Below, in pieces: positions 8,546 to 18,100 of a DNA stretch of 64,000 bases. The stretch covers positions 124,001 through 188,000 of the forward strand of contig NZ_OCSR01000001.1 of the NCBI RefSeq assembly GCF_900230185.1. The letters run 5' to 3'. Within the stretch, counting starts at the first letter, position 1; the number at the start of each line of letters is the position of its first letter. Under the pieces are notes generated by a model. That model was not told the DNA's origin, searched no databases, and was given only the letters and a program-made list of their open reading frames with translations. This stretch comes from Burkholderia sp. OK233 (GTDB taxonomy: Bacteria; Pseudomonadota; Gammaproteobacteria; Burkholderiales; Burkholderiaceae). The position numbers and the translations under genes were made by a program.

Positions 8546-9721
8546 CTACCAGTCGATGCGGTGTTTTTCCTCGGTCTCCCGGTGGCGCTGTTCGTCGGGG
8601 GTGTGCAGGTACGGGTTGGTGCTTGTCAGTGAGGCGTGACGCAGGTTGTCGCGCACGGTACGCAGATCGACGCTGCCGTCGGCCATGTGCGAGCCTGCCG
8701 TGTGACGCAGCCAGTGTGCGGAGGCCTGTTCAAGGAGATCCGCCTGTCCCGCGAATCCGTCGCCGCGCAACCGGAGCCGCGCTGCCGCACCGGCGAAGAT
8801 ACCCTTGACGATCGTGTGCAGCGCCGCCCGCGTGAGCGGCTTCATGGATTTGCCCAGCGGCTGCACGAGCGGTGTGTCCTCGTGCCGGGAGGGCAGGGTA
8901 GACAGGCCGCGCTCGCGGCGGTAGCGCCCGAGTTCGACCATCATTTCCGCGGAGGCTGGCACGAGCCCTTCCTTGTCGCCCTTGCCCAGCACCTCGAGCC
9001 ACCAGCGTTCGTGGCCGTCGGCATCGCGCCGGCAGAAGAAGCAGCCCATCGTGTTGCCGCCGACCTCCGAGATGCGCAGACCGCCAAGGTAGAAGAGGGT
9101 GAACAGCCACCGTGCGCGCAGGTAGCGCTCCCGCTCGCGCGGGGTGTCTTTGGGCAGGCTGTCGATATGGCGCTTCACTTCCTGCCACAGCTCGCGGTCG
9201 AGATAGCGCGTGATGCGCGGCTTCGCGCGGCGGGTGCGCTGACGCGACAGTGACAACGGGTTGCCGGCCAGGTAGCCGGCTTCAACGAGCCATGCAAACA
9301 GTGCATTGATGATCACCATCGCCTGACGCTGGCTGCTCGCGGCCAGCTCACCATAGAACGGACGCCAGCGCGGGTCGTGGCGCGGGTACTTGCGGCCGCC
9401 TTCAGCCACCCAGCGCGGGCGCGGCTGCGGGTCCTGCAGGAATTCACGGAACAGTTGCAGGTCCTCGTGCGTGAGCGAGGACAGCGGCTTGCCGAGCTGG
9501 ACGATCGCCCACAGCAGCAGCCGCTCGGCTTCCTTGCGGTAGTTCTCGAGCGTCGTCTTTTTGTCGGCAACGCGCGCGAGCCAGGCGCTCACCGCACCCA
9601 GGTCGTCACGGGCGGCGATCTGCGACGGTCCGTGCGACCGGTTGGTGCCGTCACGGCCGTCGAGATCGGCGGGCAGGTCGAGCGCGTCGAGGGGGCGCGG
9701 GGCGATCAGGGCGGTTTTCAT
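8546..9721 (-). CDS. tnpS: TnpS-like tyrosine recombinase (copy 1)
   Basis: A phage-integrase-type recombinase of about 391 residues. An N-terminal SAM-like core-binding region (TLENYRKEAERLLLWAIVQLGKPLSSL) is followed by a catalytic domain with Arg in GGLRISEV, Lys in GKGDKEGLVP, His-x-x-Arg in HWLRHTAGSH, a second His in RHASLTST and the nucleophile Tyr in NPYLH. ATG 9721 is chosen because it aligns residue for residue with the start of the second copy at 19757 (both reach the shared LDG near residue 22). It is divergent from a KfrA-N/coiled-coil gene, the tnpS-tnpT arrangement of Tn4651-type transposons, where the pair resolves cointegrates. No transposase accompanies this copy. Confidence 0.85.
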   Translation of the reverse strand: MKTALIAPRPLDALDLPADLDGRDGTNRSHGPSQIAARDDLGAVSAWLARVADKKTTLENYRKEAERLLLWAIVQLGKPLSSLTHEDLQLFREFLQDPQPRPRWVAEGGRKYPRHDPRWRPFYGELAASSQRQAMVIINALFAWLVEAGYLAGNPLSLSRQRTRRAKPRITRYLDRELWQEVKRHIDSLPKDTPRERERYLRARWLFTLFYLGGLRISEVGGNTMGCFFCRRDADGHERWWLEVLGKGDKEGLVPASAEMMVELGRYRRERGLSTLPSRHEDTPLVQPLGKSMKPLTRAALHTIVKGIFAGAAARLRLRGDGFAGQADLLEQASAHWLRHTAGSHMADGSVDLRTVRDNLRHASLTSTNPYLHTPDEQRHRETEEKHRIDW

Positions 9722-9891
9722 GGGCGATGTACGGGCTCGGAGCGGGATTCGGGGTGTCACGCACTGATTGTTGCATCGGATCTCAATAATTTCAACATTA
9801 TAGGATTAATGTCAAAATTTAAGGAACAGGGCGTTATAAAACAATCGGTTTACGTAGTAATATTAAAGAAAATCGACCGGTGAAAATCCTC
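9722..9891. promoter_or_regulatory. candidate resolution site and divergent promoters between tnpS and tnpT (copy 1)
   Basis: The gap between the divergent genes is sharply AT-rich compared with the flanking GC-rich genes. It contains an imperfect inverted pair around 9788-9819 (AATTTCAACATTATA against AATGTCAAAATT). In Tn4651 the site acted on by TnpS and TnpT lies in the same position. The recombination role is inferred from that parallel. Confidence 0.45.
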
Positions 9892-10926
9892 ATGAGTGAC
9901 GTCCTGTCCCCCGACGCGGCGCTGGCCGCCGAGATCGAGCGCCTGAAAGCGGCGTTCCCGAAGACCCGCGAGCTCTATCGCGAGGTCTGCGCGCTGCTGT
10001 TCTTCCGTCATGGCATCACGCCGACCGCCAACCGGCTGTACCAGCTCGTGAAGCGGGGCAGCATGGGGACGCCGACCGCCGTGCTCGGCGAGTTCTGGAC
10101 GGAACTGCGCGAGAAGAGTCGGGTGCGGATCGAGCATCCCGACCTGCCCGCCGATCTCGGTGCCGCCGCCGGCGAACTGGTCGCCACCCTCTGGACGCGT
10201 GCCACTGTGTCGGCCGACAGCGCGCTCGACGCGCTCCGTGGCGAAGTCGAGGCGCAGCGGGCCGAGGCGCAGCAGCTCGTGATTGCAGCCCGCGACGAAC
10301 TGGGTCGCACCGAGACGGCGCTCGAACAGCGCACCGCAGCGCTGCTGGCCGCGCAGGTCGAGGTGCGGGAGCTGGACAGGGCGCAGGTCGAAGGGCATGC
10401 GCAGCGAAAGGCGCTCGAGGCAGAGCTGGCCCGCATCAGTGCAGCGCTGGCTGCGCGCGATCGCGAACTCCAAACGGTGAGGGAGGGGTTTTCGCGTGAC
10501 CTGGCGAAGCAGCGGGAAGCGGCTGAACGTGCGGAGGAGCGGCTCCGCGCGTCTGAAAAGCGTGCGCTGCTGGAGATCGACCGCGAGCGAGGTACCGCAA
10601 CCAGGCTGCAGAAGGAGCTTGACGAAGCCACCCGTCGCGCGGACCGGAAGGACGCCGACCATCGCCGTGCATTGGAAGCCATGCAGGCGCAGCTGGGCGA
10701 TGCACGTCATCAGGCGGGTGTGCTGCAGGGGCGGCTGGATGCCATTCAGGCGGAAAATCTGCGGCTGCAGACGGAGGTGACGACGCTGCGGGAGTCCGAA
10801 GCGCATGCGCGGGAAACCCGGCCATCGGCCGCCCCGACCGGCGTCCGGAAGACACCACGCCCGACCCGTTCGTCCCGCGCCGTGCCGACCGCCAAACCAG
10901 CAACGCGTCGCAAAAAAGCGGTATAG
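9892..10926 (+). CDS. tnpT: TnpT-like protein: KfrA_N domain plus long coiled coil (copy 1)
   Basis: About 344 residues. The first about 110 (FPKTRELYREVCALLFFRHG, then GTPTAVLGEFWTEL) match the KfrA N-terminal DNA-binding domain. Residues about 120-310 are a nearly unbroken heptad-rich coiled coil full of Glu, Arg, Ala and Gln, ending in a Lys/Arg/Pro tail. TnpT of Tn4651 has this make-up and assists the TnpS recombinase. ATG 9892 (MSDVLSPD) follows GGTGA; a GTG at 9880 is an alternative. A plasmid KfrA-type partition accessory is the other reading, but the divergent recombinase favours TnpT. Confidence 0.8.
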   Translation: MSDVLSPDAALAAEIERLKAAFPKTRELYREVCALLFFRHGITPTANRLYQLVKRGSMGTPTAVLGEFWTELREKSRVRIEHPDLPADLGAAAGELVATLWTRATVSADSALDALRGEVEAQRAEAQQLVIAARDELGRTETALEQRTAALLAAQVEVRELDRAQVEGHAQRKALEAELARISAALAARDRELQTVREGFSRDLAKQREAAERAEERLRASEKRALLEIDRERGTATRLQKELDEATRRADRKDADHRRALEAMQAQLGDARHQAGVLQGRLDAIQAENLRLQTEVTTLRESEAHARETRPSAAPTGVRKTPRPTRSSRAVPTAKPATRRKKAV

Positions 10927-10961
10927 ACGCAAAGGTACTTGCCACCAGGGAAATGGACTGC

Positions 10962-11315
10962 ATGGCTGATATCTACCTGCTCGCTGGACTGACGCTTCCA
11001 CAGGGTGTCGCGCATGAGTCCCTGCCCGGGACCGTGACGCGCTTCATGGCGGATTGTTGGCCAGGCATGAGTCGCACGCAGATGATCGCCCGCGCGAAAC
11101 GGCGGGGGCTGCGCCTGTCGTTCCGCGCAACGGCGCGGTGTCGGTCCGGCGAAACCGGCGTATTCGAGTTGCGCTTCAACGATGGGGCAGTGGAATGCCT
11201 GATGCTTGCACGGCTGCAGCGGGTCGGGGCCAGGCGCGGTAAGCGCCGACCGGCCAGTCGCACTGACGCATCCCGGCCCCCGCCACGCGATCCCAGGCAG
11301 ACCCGGTTGTTCTGA
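10962..11315 (+). CDS. hypothetical basic protein (about 117 aa)
   Basis: Starting at MADIYLLAGLTLPQG, the protein continues MSRTQMIARAKRRGLRLSFRATARCRSGETGVFELRF, which looks like a short alpha-beta fold, and ends in a disordered Arg/Pro-rich tail. I do not recognise a family. It follows tnpT by 35 bases and is probably cotranscribed with it. The strong positive charge suggests nucleic-acid contact, which is inference. Confidence 0.5.
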   Translation: MADIYLLAGLTLPQGVAHESLPGTVTRFMADCWPGMSRTQMIARAKRRGLRLSFRATARCRSGETGVFELRFNDGAVECLMLARLQRVGARRGKRRPASRTDASRPPPRDPRQTRLF

Positions 11316-11389
11316 CGCGACCGCGTCCCGGTTGCCGCGCAGCGCGCGGCTCGCTATGCTCGCAACCTTCAACGGATCAGGAGTCGGAA

Positions 11390-11836
11390 GTGCGGCGCGT
11401 GACGGTCAGGAAATCATCGGTGCATGGGCGAGGCGTCTTCGCGCTACAGGCGATTCCAGCCGGCCAGCGGATCTTCGAATATCGCGGTGAGGTGACCTCG
11501 TGGCGACGGGCCTCTGCCCGGTACCGGCGTTCCGGAATGCCCGGCCACACGTTCATTTTCGGACTGGCTGACGGGCGCGCGATCGACGGCAGCGTCGGGG
11601 GCAACAGCGCCCGCTGGCTGAACCATTCCTGCCGGCCGAACTGCGAGGCGATCGAGGACGAGCGGGGGCGGGTTTTCATCGAGGCACTCAGGGACGTGAT
11701 GCCGGGCGACGAGCTGTTCATCGCCTATGGACTCACTACTGATGAGGCGATCACTCCCAAATCAGTCGCCGAGTATTCGTGCCGCTGCGGGGCGAAGAGG
11801 TGCACCGGCTCGATGCTGGCCCCGGCGGGCGGATAG
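11390..11836 (+). CDS. small SET-domain protein (putative lysine methyltransferase)
   Basis: 148 residues covering a complete minimal SET domain. It has the N-terminal RKSSVHGRGVFALQAIPAGQ, the pseudoknot motif NHSCRPNCEA at about residues 78-87, GDELFIAYG near 110, and a post-SET cysteine cluster CRCGAKRCTG at about 131-140. These residues bind S-adenosylmethionine and the target lysine in the family. The GTG at 11390 is used because AGGAG lies 6 bases upstream. Bacterial proteins of this size are known, but their targets are mostly not. Its place just after tnpT suggests cargo of the recombinase module; histone-like or nucleoid proteins would be a reasonable guess for substrate. Confidence 0.85.
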   Translation: MRRVTVRKSSVHGRGVFALQAIPAGQRIFEYRGEVTSWRRASARYRRSGMPGHTFIFGLADGRAIDGSVGGNSARWLNHSCRPNCEAIEDERGRVFIEALRDVMPGDELFIAYGLTTDEAITPKSVAEYSCRCGAKRCTGSMLAPAGG

Positions 11837-11915
11837 CCGGCGCGCCCCTGACAGACGCATCCAGCTTTTCCTTCGAAATGGTTCGCCGCAGGAAGATCCG
11901 TCAAGCTGGGCGCCG

Positions 11916-11955
11916 TCCCGTCCCGTCCCGTCCCGTCCCGTCCCGTCCCGTCCCG
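11916..11955. repeat. (TCCCG)8 tandem repeat
   Basis: Eight perfect head-to-tail copies of TCCCG lie between the SET gene and parD. A five-base unit can slip during replication and shifts frame in any reading. It may tune expression of parDE if it lies in their leader. Confidence 0.9.
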
Positions 11956-12054
11956 TACCACGCAGCCGCTACACGTTATCTGCGCAAGGCCGGCGCGCCT
12001 TGTCAGCACCCCGTCGACGGAGTAGGATTAAATCCTGTCAGCCTGGAGAGCGCC

Positions 12055-12324
12055 ATGCGTACCACACAGCAGTTCAGCATTACCCTGCCCAACGAGATGG
12101 CCGAGCTGATCCGCACCAAGGTCGCCAGCGGCGAATATGCTTCTGAAAGCGAGGTGATCCGCGACGGGCTACGCACCCTCGCGGCCCGCGACAGGGCTAT
12201 CGAGGCCTGGCTGCGTGACGAGGTGGTGCCTGCGGCCGAAGCGTTGCGCGCGGAGCCCGCGCGCGCGCTCACGCCCGAGCAGGTGCGCGCTCACCTGGCG
12301 AAGAAGCGCTCGGGCGCCGCATGA
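12055..12324 (+). CDS. parD: ParD-type antitoxin
   Basis: 89 residues. The ribbon-helix-helix N-terminus QQFSITLPNEMAELIRTKVA, SGEYASESEVIRDGLRTL and the AIEAWLRDEV linker are the standard ParD/CC2985 features. The domain binds the operator and the tail wraps the toxin. ATG 12055 follows GGAGAGCGCC. The stop overlaps the start of the toxin gene (ATGA), giving tight translational coupling. Autoregulation at a palindrome just upstream is expected for the family; AGGATTAAATCCT at about 12,023 is a possible site. Confidence 0.92.
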   Translation: MRTTQQFSITLPNEMAELIRTKVASGEYASESEVIRDGLRTLAARDRAIEAWLRDEVVPAAEALRAEPARALTPEQVRAHLAKKRSGAA

Positions 12325-12641
12325 ACTACCGGGTGCAGTTTGCCCCGGAAGCGCGGGACCAGCTCGAGGACATCGAACGGTTCATCAGTGAAGCGGGTTC
12401 GCCCGTCACGGCAGCCCAATATGTCGACGCCATCATGAGTTTCTGCCTGCGCCTGCAGACGTTCCCTGAGCGCGGCGTCCCGCGCGACGATCTGTTGCCT
12501 GGCCTGCGCGTGACCCACTACCGGCAGCGGGCCGTGATCGCTTACCTTGTGGATCCTGAGGTGGTGTCAATCGTTGGCGTGTTCTACGGCGGACAGGCCT
12601 GGGAACCGTCTTTCGCAGATCCGACGGAACACGACCACTGA
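12321..12641 (+). CDS. parE: ParE/RelE-superfamily toxin
   Basis: 106 residues reading NYRVQFAPEARDQLEDIERFI, then GVPRDDLLPGLRVTHYRQRAVIAYLVD and IVGVFYGGQAWE, a typical ParE/RelE fold. ParE members poison DNA gyrase, while RelE members cut mRNA; the closest match by eye is ParE, paired with ParD. It overlaps parD by four bases. As part of an element it would act as an addiction module stabilising the region. Confidence 0.92.
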   Translation: MNYRVQFAPEARDQLEDIERFISEAGSPVTAAQYVDAIMSFCLRLQTFPERGVPRDDLLPGLRVTHYRQRAVIAYLVDPEVVSIVGVFYGGQAWEPSFADPTEHDH

Positions 12642-12785
12642 TGACGCGCCCGCACCGTGGCCACCGACGCGAGCGGTCGGCGCGCAATCGTCGAGTCAGT
12701 CGATGAGCACGACAGGAAATTGAGAAGCGCGGTCAAATGGATTAATCTCGTCAGCCTGACCAGCCAACTGTTCTGAATCCGACGG

Positions 12786-13658
12786 ATGCAGCTCGACATT
12801 TTCAACGACAGCCGCGACGTGATGCTGCGCAATGACGTCCTGTCAGCATTGCAGCGCTACGATGCCGCGGGCGCGCGGTGCGCGCTGCAGGCCCTTGCGA
12901 ACGAGTATCCGGACGATGTCGCCCTGGTGTATTTCGGTTCGATCGTTAATGCCCTCGAGGGTCGATCGACGGTACCGTTTGACCGTCACGAAGCCGCCCT
13001 GCAGGCTCACCAGGCGCTATCTCACGAAGTCCAGCCCGCAGTCGCGCATGTGTTTCCGAGGCAGAGCGGGGCGACCTGGCTCGCACCGCTCTGGGCAGAA
13101 CTGGCCGGACGCGCCGCTGCGCTGCCTTTCCGTGCGGACCACGCGGATGCGCACGCGGCGCCGCTCTTCCTGCTTGCTGCGTGGTGGGCCGAGGCGTCCG
13201 ATGCGATATCGCGCATCGCGTCCTGGCGACGGATTCCAGCGCCGCTTTGCTGGATGACGGAGGCGCGTTACCGGCTCGATGGCCTGGACGCGGCCTGGCC
13301 ATTGCTGGTGGAACTTGCGTGGCTTTCTCCATCCCGGTTTGACCAGCTTTTGAGCCGGCTTGGCGACGCGTGCGTCAATACGTTGCGGCGCAACTTCGAT
13401 ACGTCGTTCGACGGCGCCGGCGACATTGACGATCTCGCATGGTTTCCGGCGTGGGTACTCACGGAAAAGGCCGGCCTCGCGCCGCTGTTCAAACAGGCAG
13501 AGCCTTCGCGACGCAATGCGCCCGAGCGGGAGGCGAAGGTGATGCTCGAGTTACTCAGCCTGGAGCGTCAGGGCCGGCATCACGAACTGCTGGAAACCCG
13601 GCGCGAACTGCAGGCGCTCAACACGGCGCTGTACGCCGCCTATATGAAGACGCGCTGA
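12786..13658 (+). CDS. hypothetical helical-repeat protein (290 aa)
   Basis: No certain family. The protein is almost entirely helical with TPR-like spacing (LSALQRYDAAGARCALQALA, then PDDVALVYFGSIVNALEG) and many Trp and Ala residues. It has no signal peptide or membrane span, so it is probably cytoplasmic. It is followed after 16 bases by the 405-residue gene, and the two are likely one operon. The codon style matches the surrounding island genes. Confidence 0.6.
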   Translation: MQLDIFNDSRDVMLRNDVLSALQRYDAAGARCALQALANEYPDDVALVYFGSIVNALEGRSTVPFDRHEAALQAHQALSHEVQPAVAHVFPRQSGATWLAPLWAELAGRAAALPFRADHADAHAAPLFLLAAWWAEASDAISRIASWRRIPAPLCWMTEARYRLDGLDAAWPLLVELAWLSPSRFDQLLSRLGDACVNTLRRNFDTSFDGAGDIDDLAWFPAWVLTEKAGLAPLFKQAEPSRRNAPEREAKVMLELLSLERQGRHHELLETRRELQALNTALYAAYMKTR

Positions 13659-13674
13659 GCTGGCACCCCGGAGC

Positions 13675-14892
13675 ATGACACGCACAACCTCTCACAAATG
13701 GGCTTTCGCCTCGCGGTTCCGGCGTGCCGCCTTCGGCTGGAAATCCGCGTTGCCGATCCAGCGTCTGAAAGAAGCGCTGGTGGAGATCCGGCAGATCGCC
13801 CGTGCCGATCCTGTTCTCGCCGCGGACGGCGCGGTCGCTTTACTCGAAAAGCTTTCGCCGGCGCTTGAGCACGTGGACAGTTCTTCCGGCGCGATGGGCA
13901 CTGCCGTGAATCGCGCAATCGATGCGCTTGTGCCGGTCCTCGCCGGGGTGGACGTGCCTGCTTCTGTCCGGATGCGTTGGCTGGAACGCCTGTTTGACGC
14001 GCTCCAGGATGACCCGATGCCGTATATCGAACAGCTGGGCGATCGCTGGGGTGACCTGTGCACGTCGCCCGACATCGCGTCCTTATGGGCAGACAGGTTG
14101 TTGCCGGTTACAGCGCGCGTGATGGGCGCTGAAGGGCTGGGAGAGCATTTCGCGGGTACCACCGCCTGCCTGAGTGCGCTCAATGCCGCCCGGCGCCATG
14201 AGGAACTGCTCGCTCTCGTGAATGGCGCGCGCCTGAACTGGTGGGGGTATCGCCAGTACGGGGTGGATGCGCTGATCGCATTAAATCGTTCGGCTGAAGC
14301 ACTGCGTTACGCGGAAGCGTCGAGGGGACTGAATGCGCCCACTGTCGCCATTGCCCGCAAATGCGAAGCGATCCTCCTGTCGTCGGGCATGATGGACGAG
14401 GCCTATCGGCGCTACGCGATCGAGGCCAATCAGGCCACCACGCATCTCGCAACATTCCGTGCCATCGCGAAAAAATATCCGGACAGGAGTTCCGACAGCA
14501 TCCTCCACGATCTGGTCGCGAGCAGTCCGGGCGCCGAGGGGAAATGGTTCGCCGCCGCGAAGGACGCCGGCCAGCTCGATCTGGCGGTGTCGCTTGCGAT
14601 GCGTGGCCCCACCGATCCGCGAACCCTGACGCGGGCCGCACGCGATTTCGCGCAGCGCAAGCCTGAATTCGCGGTGGCCTGTGGCACGGCAGCGCTGCAC
14701 TGGATGGCAGCAGGCATCGGCTACGAAATCACGGGTAGCGATGTGCTGGATGCCTACGGTGCGCTGGCGGACGCGGCCCTTGCCACCGGCATGGAACGTG
14801 ACCAGCTCAACAGGCGTCTACGTGACCAGTTTGCGGCCCTTCCGGGGCACTCTTTCGTCGCCACGGTGCTGGCGCATCACCTGTCGGCATGA
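13675..14892 (+). CDS. conserved hypothetical helical protein (405 aa)
   Basis: The protein starts with a basic segment (HKWAFASRFRRAAFGWKS) and continues as an all-helical repeat protein containing YIEQLGDRWGDLCTSP, GTTACLSALNAARRHEELL, WWGYRQYGVDALIALNRSAEALRYAE and FRAIAKKYPD. I recall such proteins as a conserved family in proteobacteria, at times near SWIM zinc-finger genes, but cannot name a function. It sits downstream of the 290-residue gene. About 150 bases later the Tn3-type transposon begins, whose first cargo gene is a SWIM-SNF2 helicase on the opposite strand. Confidence 0.65.
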   Translation: MTRTTSHKWAFASRFRRAAFGWKSALPIQRLKEALVEIRQIARADPVLAADGAVALLEKLSPALEHVDSSSGAMGTAVNRAIDALVPVLAGVDVPASVRMRWLERLFDALQDDPMPYIEQLGDRWGDLCTSPDIASLWADRLLPVTARVMGAEGLGEHFAGTTACLSALNAARRHEELLALVNGARLNWWGYRQYGVDALIALNRSAEALRYAEASRGLNAPTVAIARKCEAILLSSGMMDEAYRRYAIEANQATTHLATFRAIAKKYPDRSSDSILHDLVASSPGAEGKWFAAAKDAGQLDLAVSLAMRGPTDPRTLTRAARDFAQRKPEFAVACGTAALHWMAAGIGYEITGSDVLDAYGALADAALATGMERDQLNRRLRDQFAALPGHSFVATVLAHHLSA

Positions 14893-15050
14893 CGTCGCGA
14901 TGCATCCAGGTCGCGGGATTGATGGTTCCCGAACGGTCCGCGGCCCGGCGTGTTGTCGTCAGCGGGTCGCCCCGGGTCGTGTGGGACGGGTGCCCGTTAT
15001 GCCACCGATGACTGAACTGAAACGCAACGCAACTGTAGACGCCAGTTTTA

Positions 15051-15107
15051 GGCTATTTTTGCCCATCCCCCGAAAACTGAAAATCTTCACTAAAACCCTT
15101 GCCAGGC
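15051..15107 (+). repeat. left terminal inverted repeat of the Tn4651-type transposon
   Basis: Begins GGCTATTTTTGCCCATCCCC. The first 31 bases are identical to the right end read inward, and similarity continues to CCAGGC at base 57 with four mismatches. Confidence 0.93.
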
Positions 15108-15189
15108 TTCGCCTGCAGCGGCAGCTGACAGCGGAAAATGGTTGATTGTGGCGACTTGTTCCTCCGGAGACTCTCTCAAATGCCCCATC

Positions 15190-18100
15190 CTACGTTCCGG
15201 TCCTGGTGCGCGGCCGCGACTTCGCTGCCGGTGAGATGGACGTCGTGAGCGGAATGGGTTCGAACAGCGCCTCGAGATCATCGGCCGAGAACTTGACGGC
15301 GCCGGCGGCATCTTCGGACAGGATGGCGTCGGCAAGCGCTGCTTTTTGCTCCTGCATCGCGACGATCTTCTCCTCGACACTGCCGGCCGTAATCAGCTTG
15401 TAGACGAACACGGGCTTGTCCTGCCCGAGACGATGTGCGCGATCGGTGGCTTGATTTTCGACGGCAGGGTTCCACCATGGATCGTAGTGAATCACGGTGT
15501 CGGCCGCCGTCAGATTCAGGCCGACGCCGCCGGCCTTCAGGCTGATCAGGAAGAGTGGCACCGCGCCTTGCTGGAAGCGCCTGATCGGTGTGCGGCGATC
15601 GGTTGTATCGCCGGTCAATACGACGTACGGAATTTCGGCTTCGTTGAGTGCGGCGGCAATCAGCTCGAGCATGCCGGTGAACTGTGAGAACAGCAGGATG
15701 CGGCGGCCTTCCTCGATCAGTTCGGGCAACATTTCGAGCAGCAGTGCCAGTTTGGCCGACTCCTTGATGCGGGCGGCCTGGCTGATCTTGACGAGTCGGG
15801 GGTCACAGCAGACCTGACGCAGCTTGAGCAGCGCCTCGAGCACGACGATGTGACTGCGCGCGAGTCCCTTTGCGGTGACGGCGGCACGAACCTTTTCCTG
15901 CATCGCGGAGCGTACGGTCTCATACAGGTCGCGCTGCGCGCCTTCGAGTTCGACGGTGCGCACGATAATCGTTTTCGGCGGCAGTTCGGTGGCGACCTCG
16001 TCCTTGCGCCGTCGCAGCATGAAGGGGCGAATGCGCCGCGCGAGCAGATCGCGCCGCACGGTGTCGCCGCCTTTTTCAATGGGCGTGCGCCAGCGCTGCG
16101 TGAAATCCTTGTGGGCGCCGAGGAAACCGGGCAACAGGAAGTCGAACTGGGCCCACAGTTCGCCGAGATGGTTCTCGAGCGGTGTGCCAGTCAGGCACAG
16201 GCGGTGCCGGGCGCGTAGTTCGCGGATCGTGGTGGCGGCCTTGGTGGCGGCATTCTTGACGTACTGGGCTTCGTCGAGGATCAGCAGGTGGTACTCGTGT
16301 TCGGCGAGCGCTGACTGGTCGCGCCACAGCAGCGGGTAGGTCGTGAGAATCAGGTCGTGTTTGCGGATCTGGTCAAAGCGCTCGTGGCGCTGCGGGCCGT
16401 GCAGATCGAGCACGCGCAGCTCCGGTGTGAAGCGTTGCGCTTCCTCACGCCAGTTGTGCATCAGTGTTGTCGGCACAACGATCAGCGCGGGCCGGTCGAG
16501 CCGGCCGGCTTCCTTTTCGGTCAGGATATGAGCGAGGGTTTGAACCGTTTTGCCAAGTCCCATGTCGTCGGCAAGCACGCCCGACAGGCTGTGTTCGCGC
16601 AGGAACTGCATCCAGCTGAGCCCCTGGCGCTGATAGGTACGCAATTCGGCTTGCAGTCCTCGCGGCACCCGCGTTTCACCCACGCCGGGCCCTGCCATCA
16701 GGCGCTGCGCAAGCTGCCGGATCGACGCGTCTCCATGAAACTGCCAGCGGCCGGTGCGGTCGAGCGCATCGAGCCGGGCGGCATCCCACTGCGAAATGCG
16801 CAGCCCGCCTTCACCGAGTGAATCGAACAGATCGATCAGCACGCGCACAACGGGTTTGAGCCGGTCAGCACGCAGGCGCAGCCGTTCATTGCGGTCGGTC
16901 TTCAGATCGACCGGTTCATCGTCGGCAATGGCGTCAAGCCCACCCGACAGCCAGCGGGAGTCGCGCCGGAACAGATCTGCCAGCAGTGGTTCGAGGCGAA
17001 CCCTCCGGTCGTTGACCGTGATCCCCATCTCGACATCGAACCAGCCGTCACCGGCCTGATGGAGCGCACCGTCGATCGCCTCGATCTCGATGACATTGTG
17101 GCGAAACACTTCGGTCATCGCTACCTGCCAGCCGTTTTCGCGTAACCGGGGCAGAGCCTGCTTCATGAAGACGGCCCAGTCTTCGGCATTGTTGGGCCCT
17201 AGCATGCCATCCGGAAATGGACGTGGGCCATGGGCACGACTGGCTGGAATTTTTCGCAGCCCGGCCTTGTGCAGATCTGCCAGACAGCGTTGTTCCCTAT
17301 CAAGAGACCGTTTGATCTGCACCACTTCGCCGCTGGCGGTTCGCACGAGTGTGGTGTTGCTTTGCGCGTCGATGTTGACCCCCGCATAATCGAAGCTGAC
17401 GGTGGCAAAATCGAGCATGTTGGGTGTGTCGGACATCCAGCCCGATCCGTAGGTCGGCAACGTGTTGAGCGACAATGCGGGTACCGGGGTGGTGTCGATG
17501 ACGCGCACGGCCGATACGTTGTGCGCAGGCGGCAAGGGCAAATCGGGCGCAACTTCGCGCAGCACGTTACCGACCAGTGCGGCTTCGTCGAGCGAAATCG
17601 ATGGCATCGCCAGGTACTCCGCGAGATCTTCAGCGGGCCACGGCATGTCTACTGTCCCGGCTTCTCCCGAATGAGGGTCCACGTACCAGCAGGGCTGCGT
17701 TGTCGTCAACAACATCGTTGCGGGCGGCTCAGTCTGCAGTACCGGTCGCACACGTGTGTCGGGCTGCGATCGCCAGGCGATCTGTCCGCGGCGCGAAGGC
17801 CCGGGATGCAGTACACATGGCGTCCCGGAATGCATGGTGCTCGCGCCCGGCGAGGCAAATGCACGCCCTGTGGCGATAAGTTTTTCCAGGATTGCCGCGC
17901 CGGTTGTGCCTTGCAGTCCAAAGCTGCTCGTGTACTCGCGGGAGCGGTCCAGCCACAGCCCTCGCAGGATAGGCAGATCATCTTCGGCAACAAACTTAGG
18001 CGGCTTGACGAGCGCGTTCTCCACGTTCTGCCACGCGTCGTCGAGTGAGCGGATCGTGCCGTCGGCACTTACCCTTGCCTTGTAGAGGAAGATTTCCGGA

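Noticed and set aside
10008..10682. 224-residue serine/alanine/arginine-rich minus-strand frame
   Set aside because: It is antisense to the tnpT coiled coil; such Ser/Arg-rich frames are typical shadows of Ala/Glu/Arg-rich GC-rich genes.
9892..10926. Plasmid partition locus (KfrA) indicating a plasmid replication region
   Set aside because: No parA/parB, rep gene or iteron array is near; the divergent tyrosine recombinase makes TnpT the better reading.
11916..11955. CRISPR-like repeat
   Set aside because: The unit is only five bases with no spacers; it is a simple tandem repeat.
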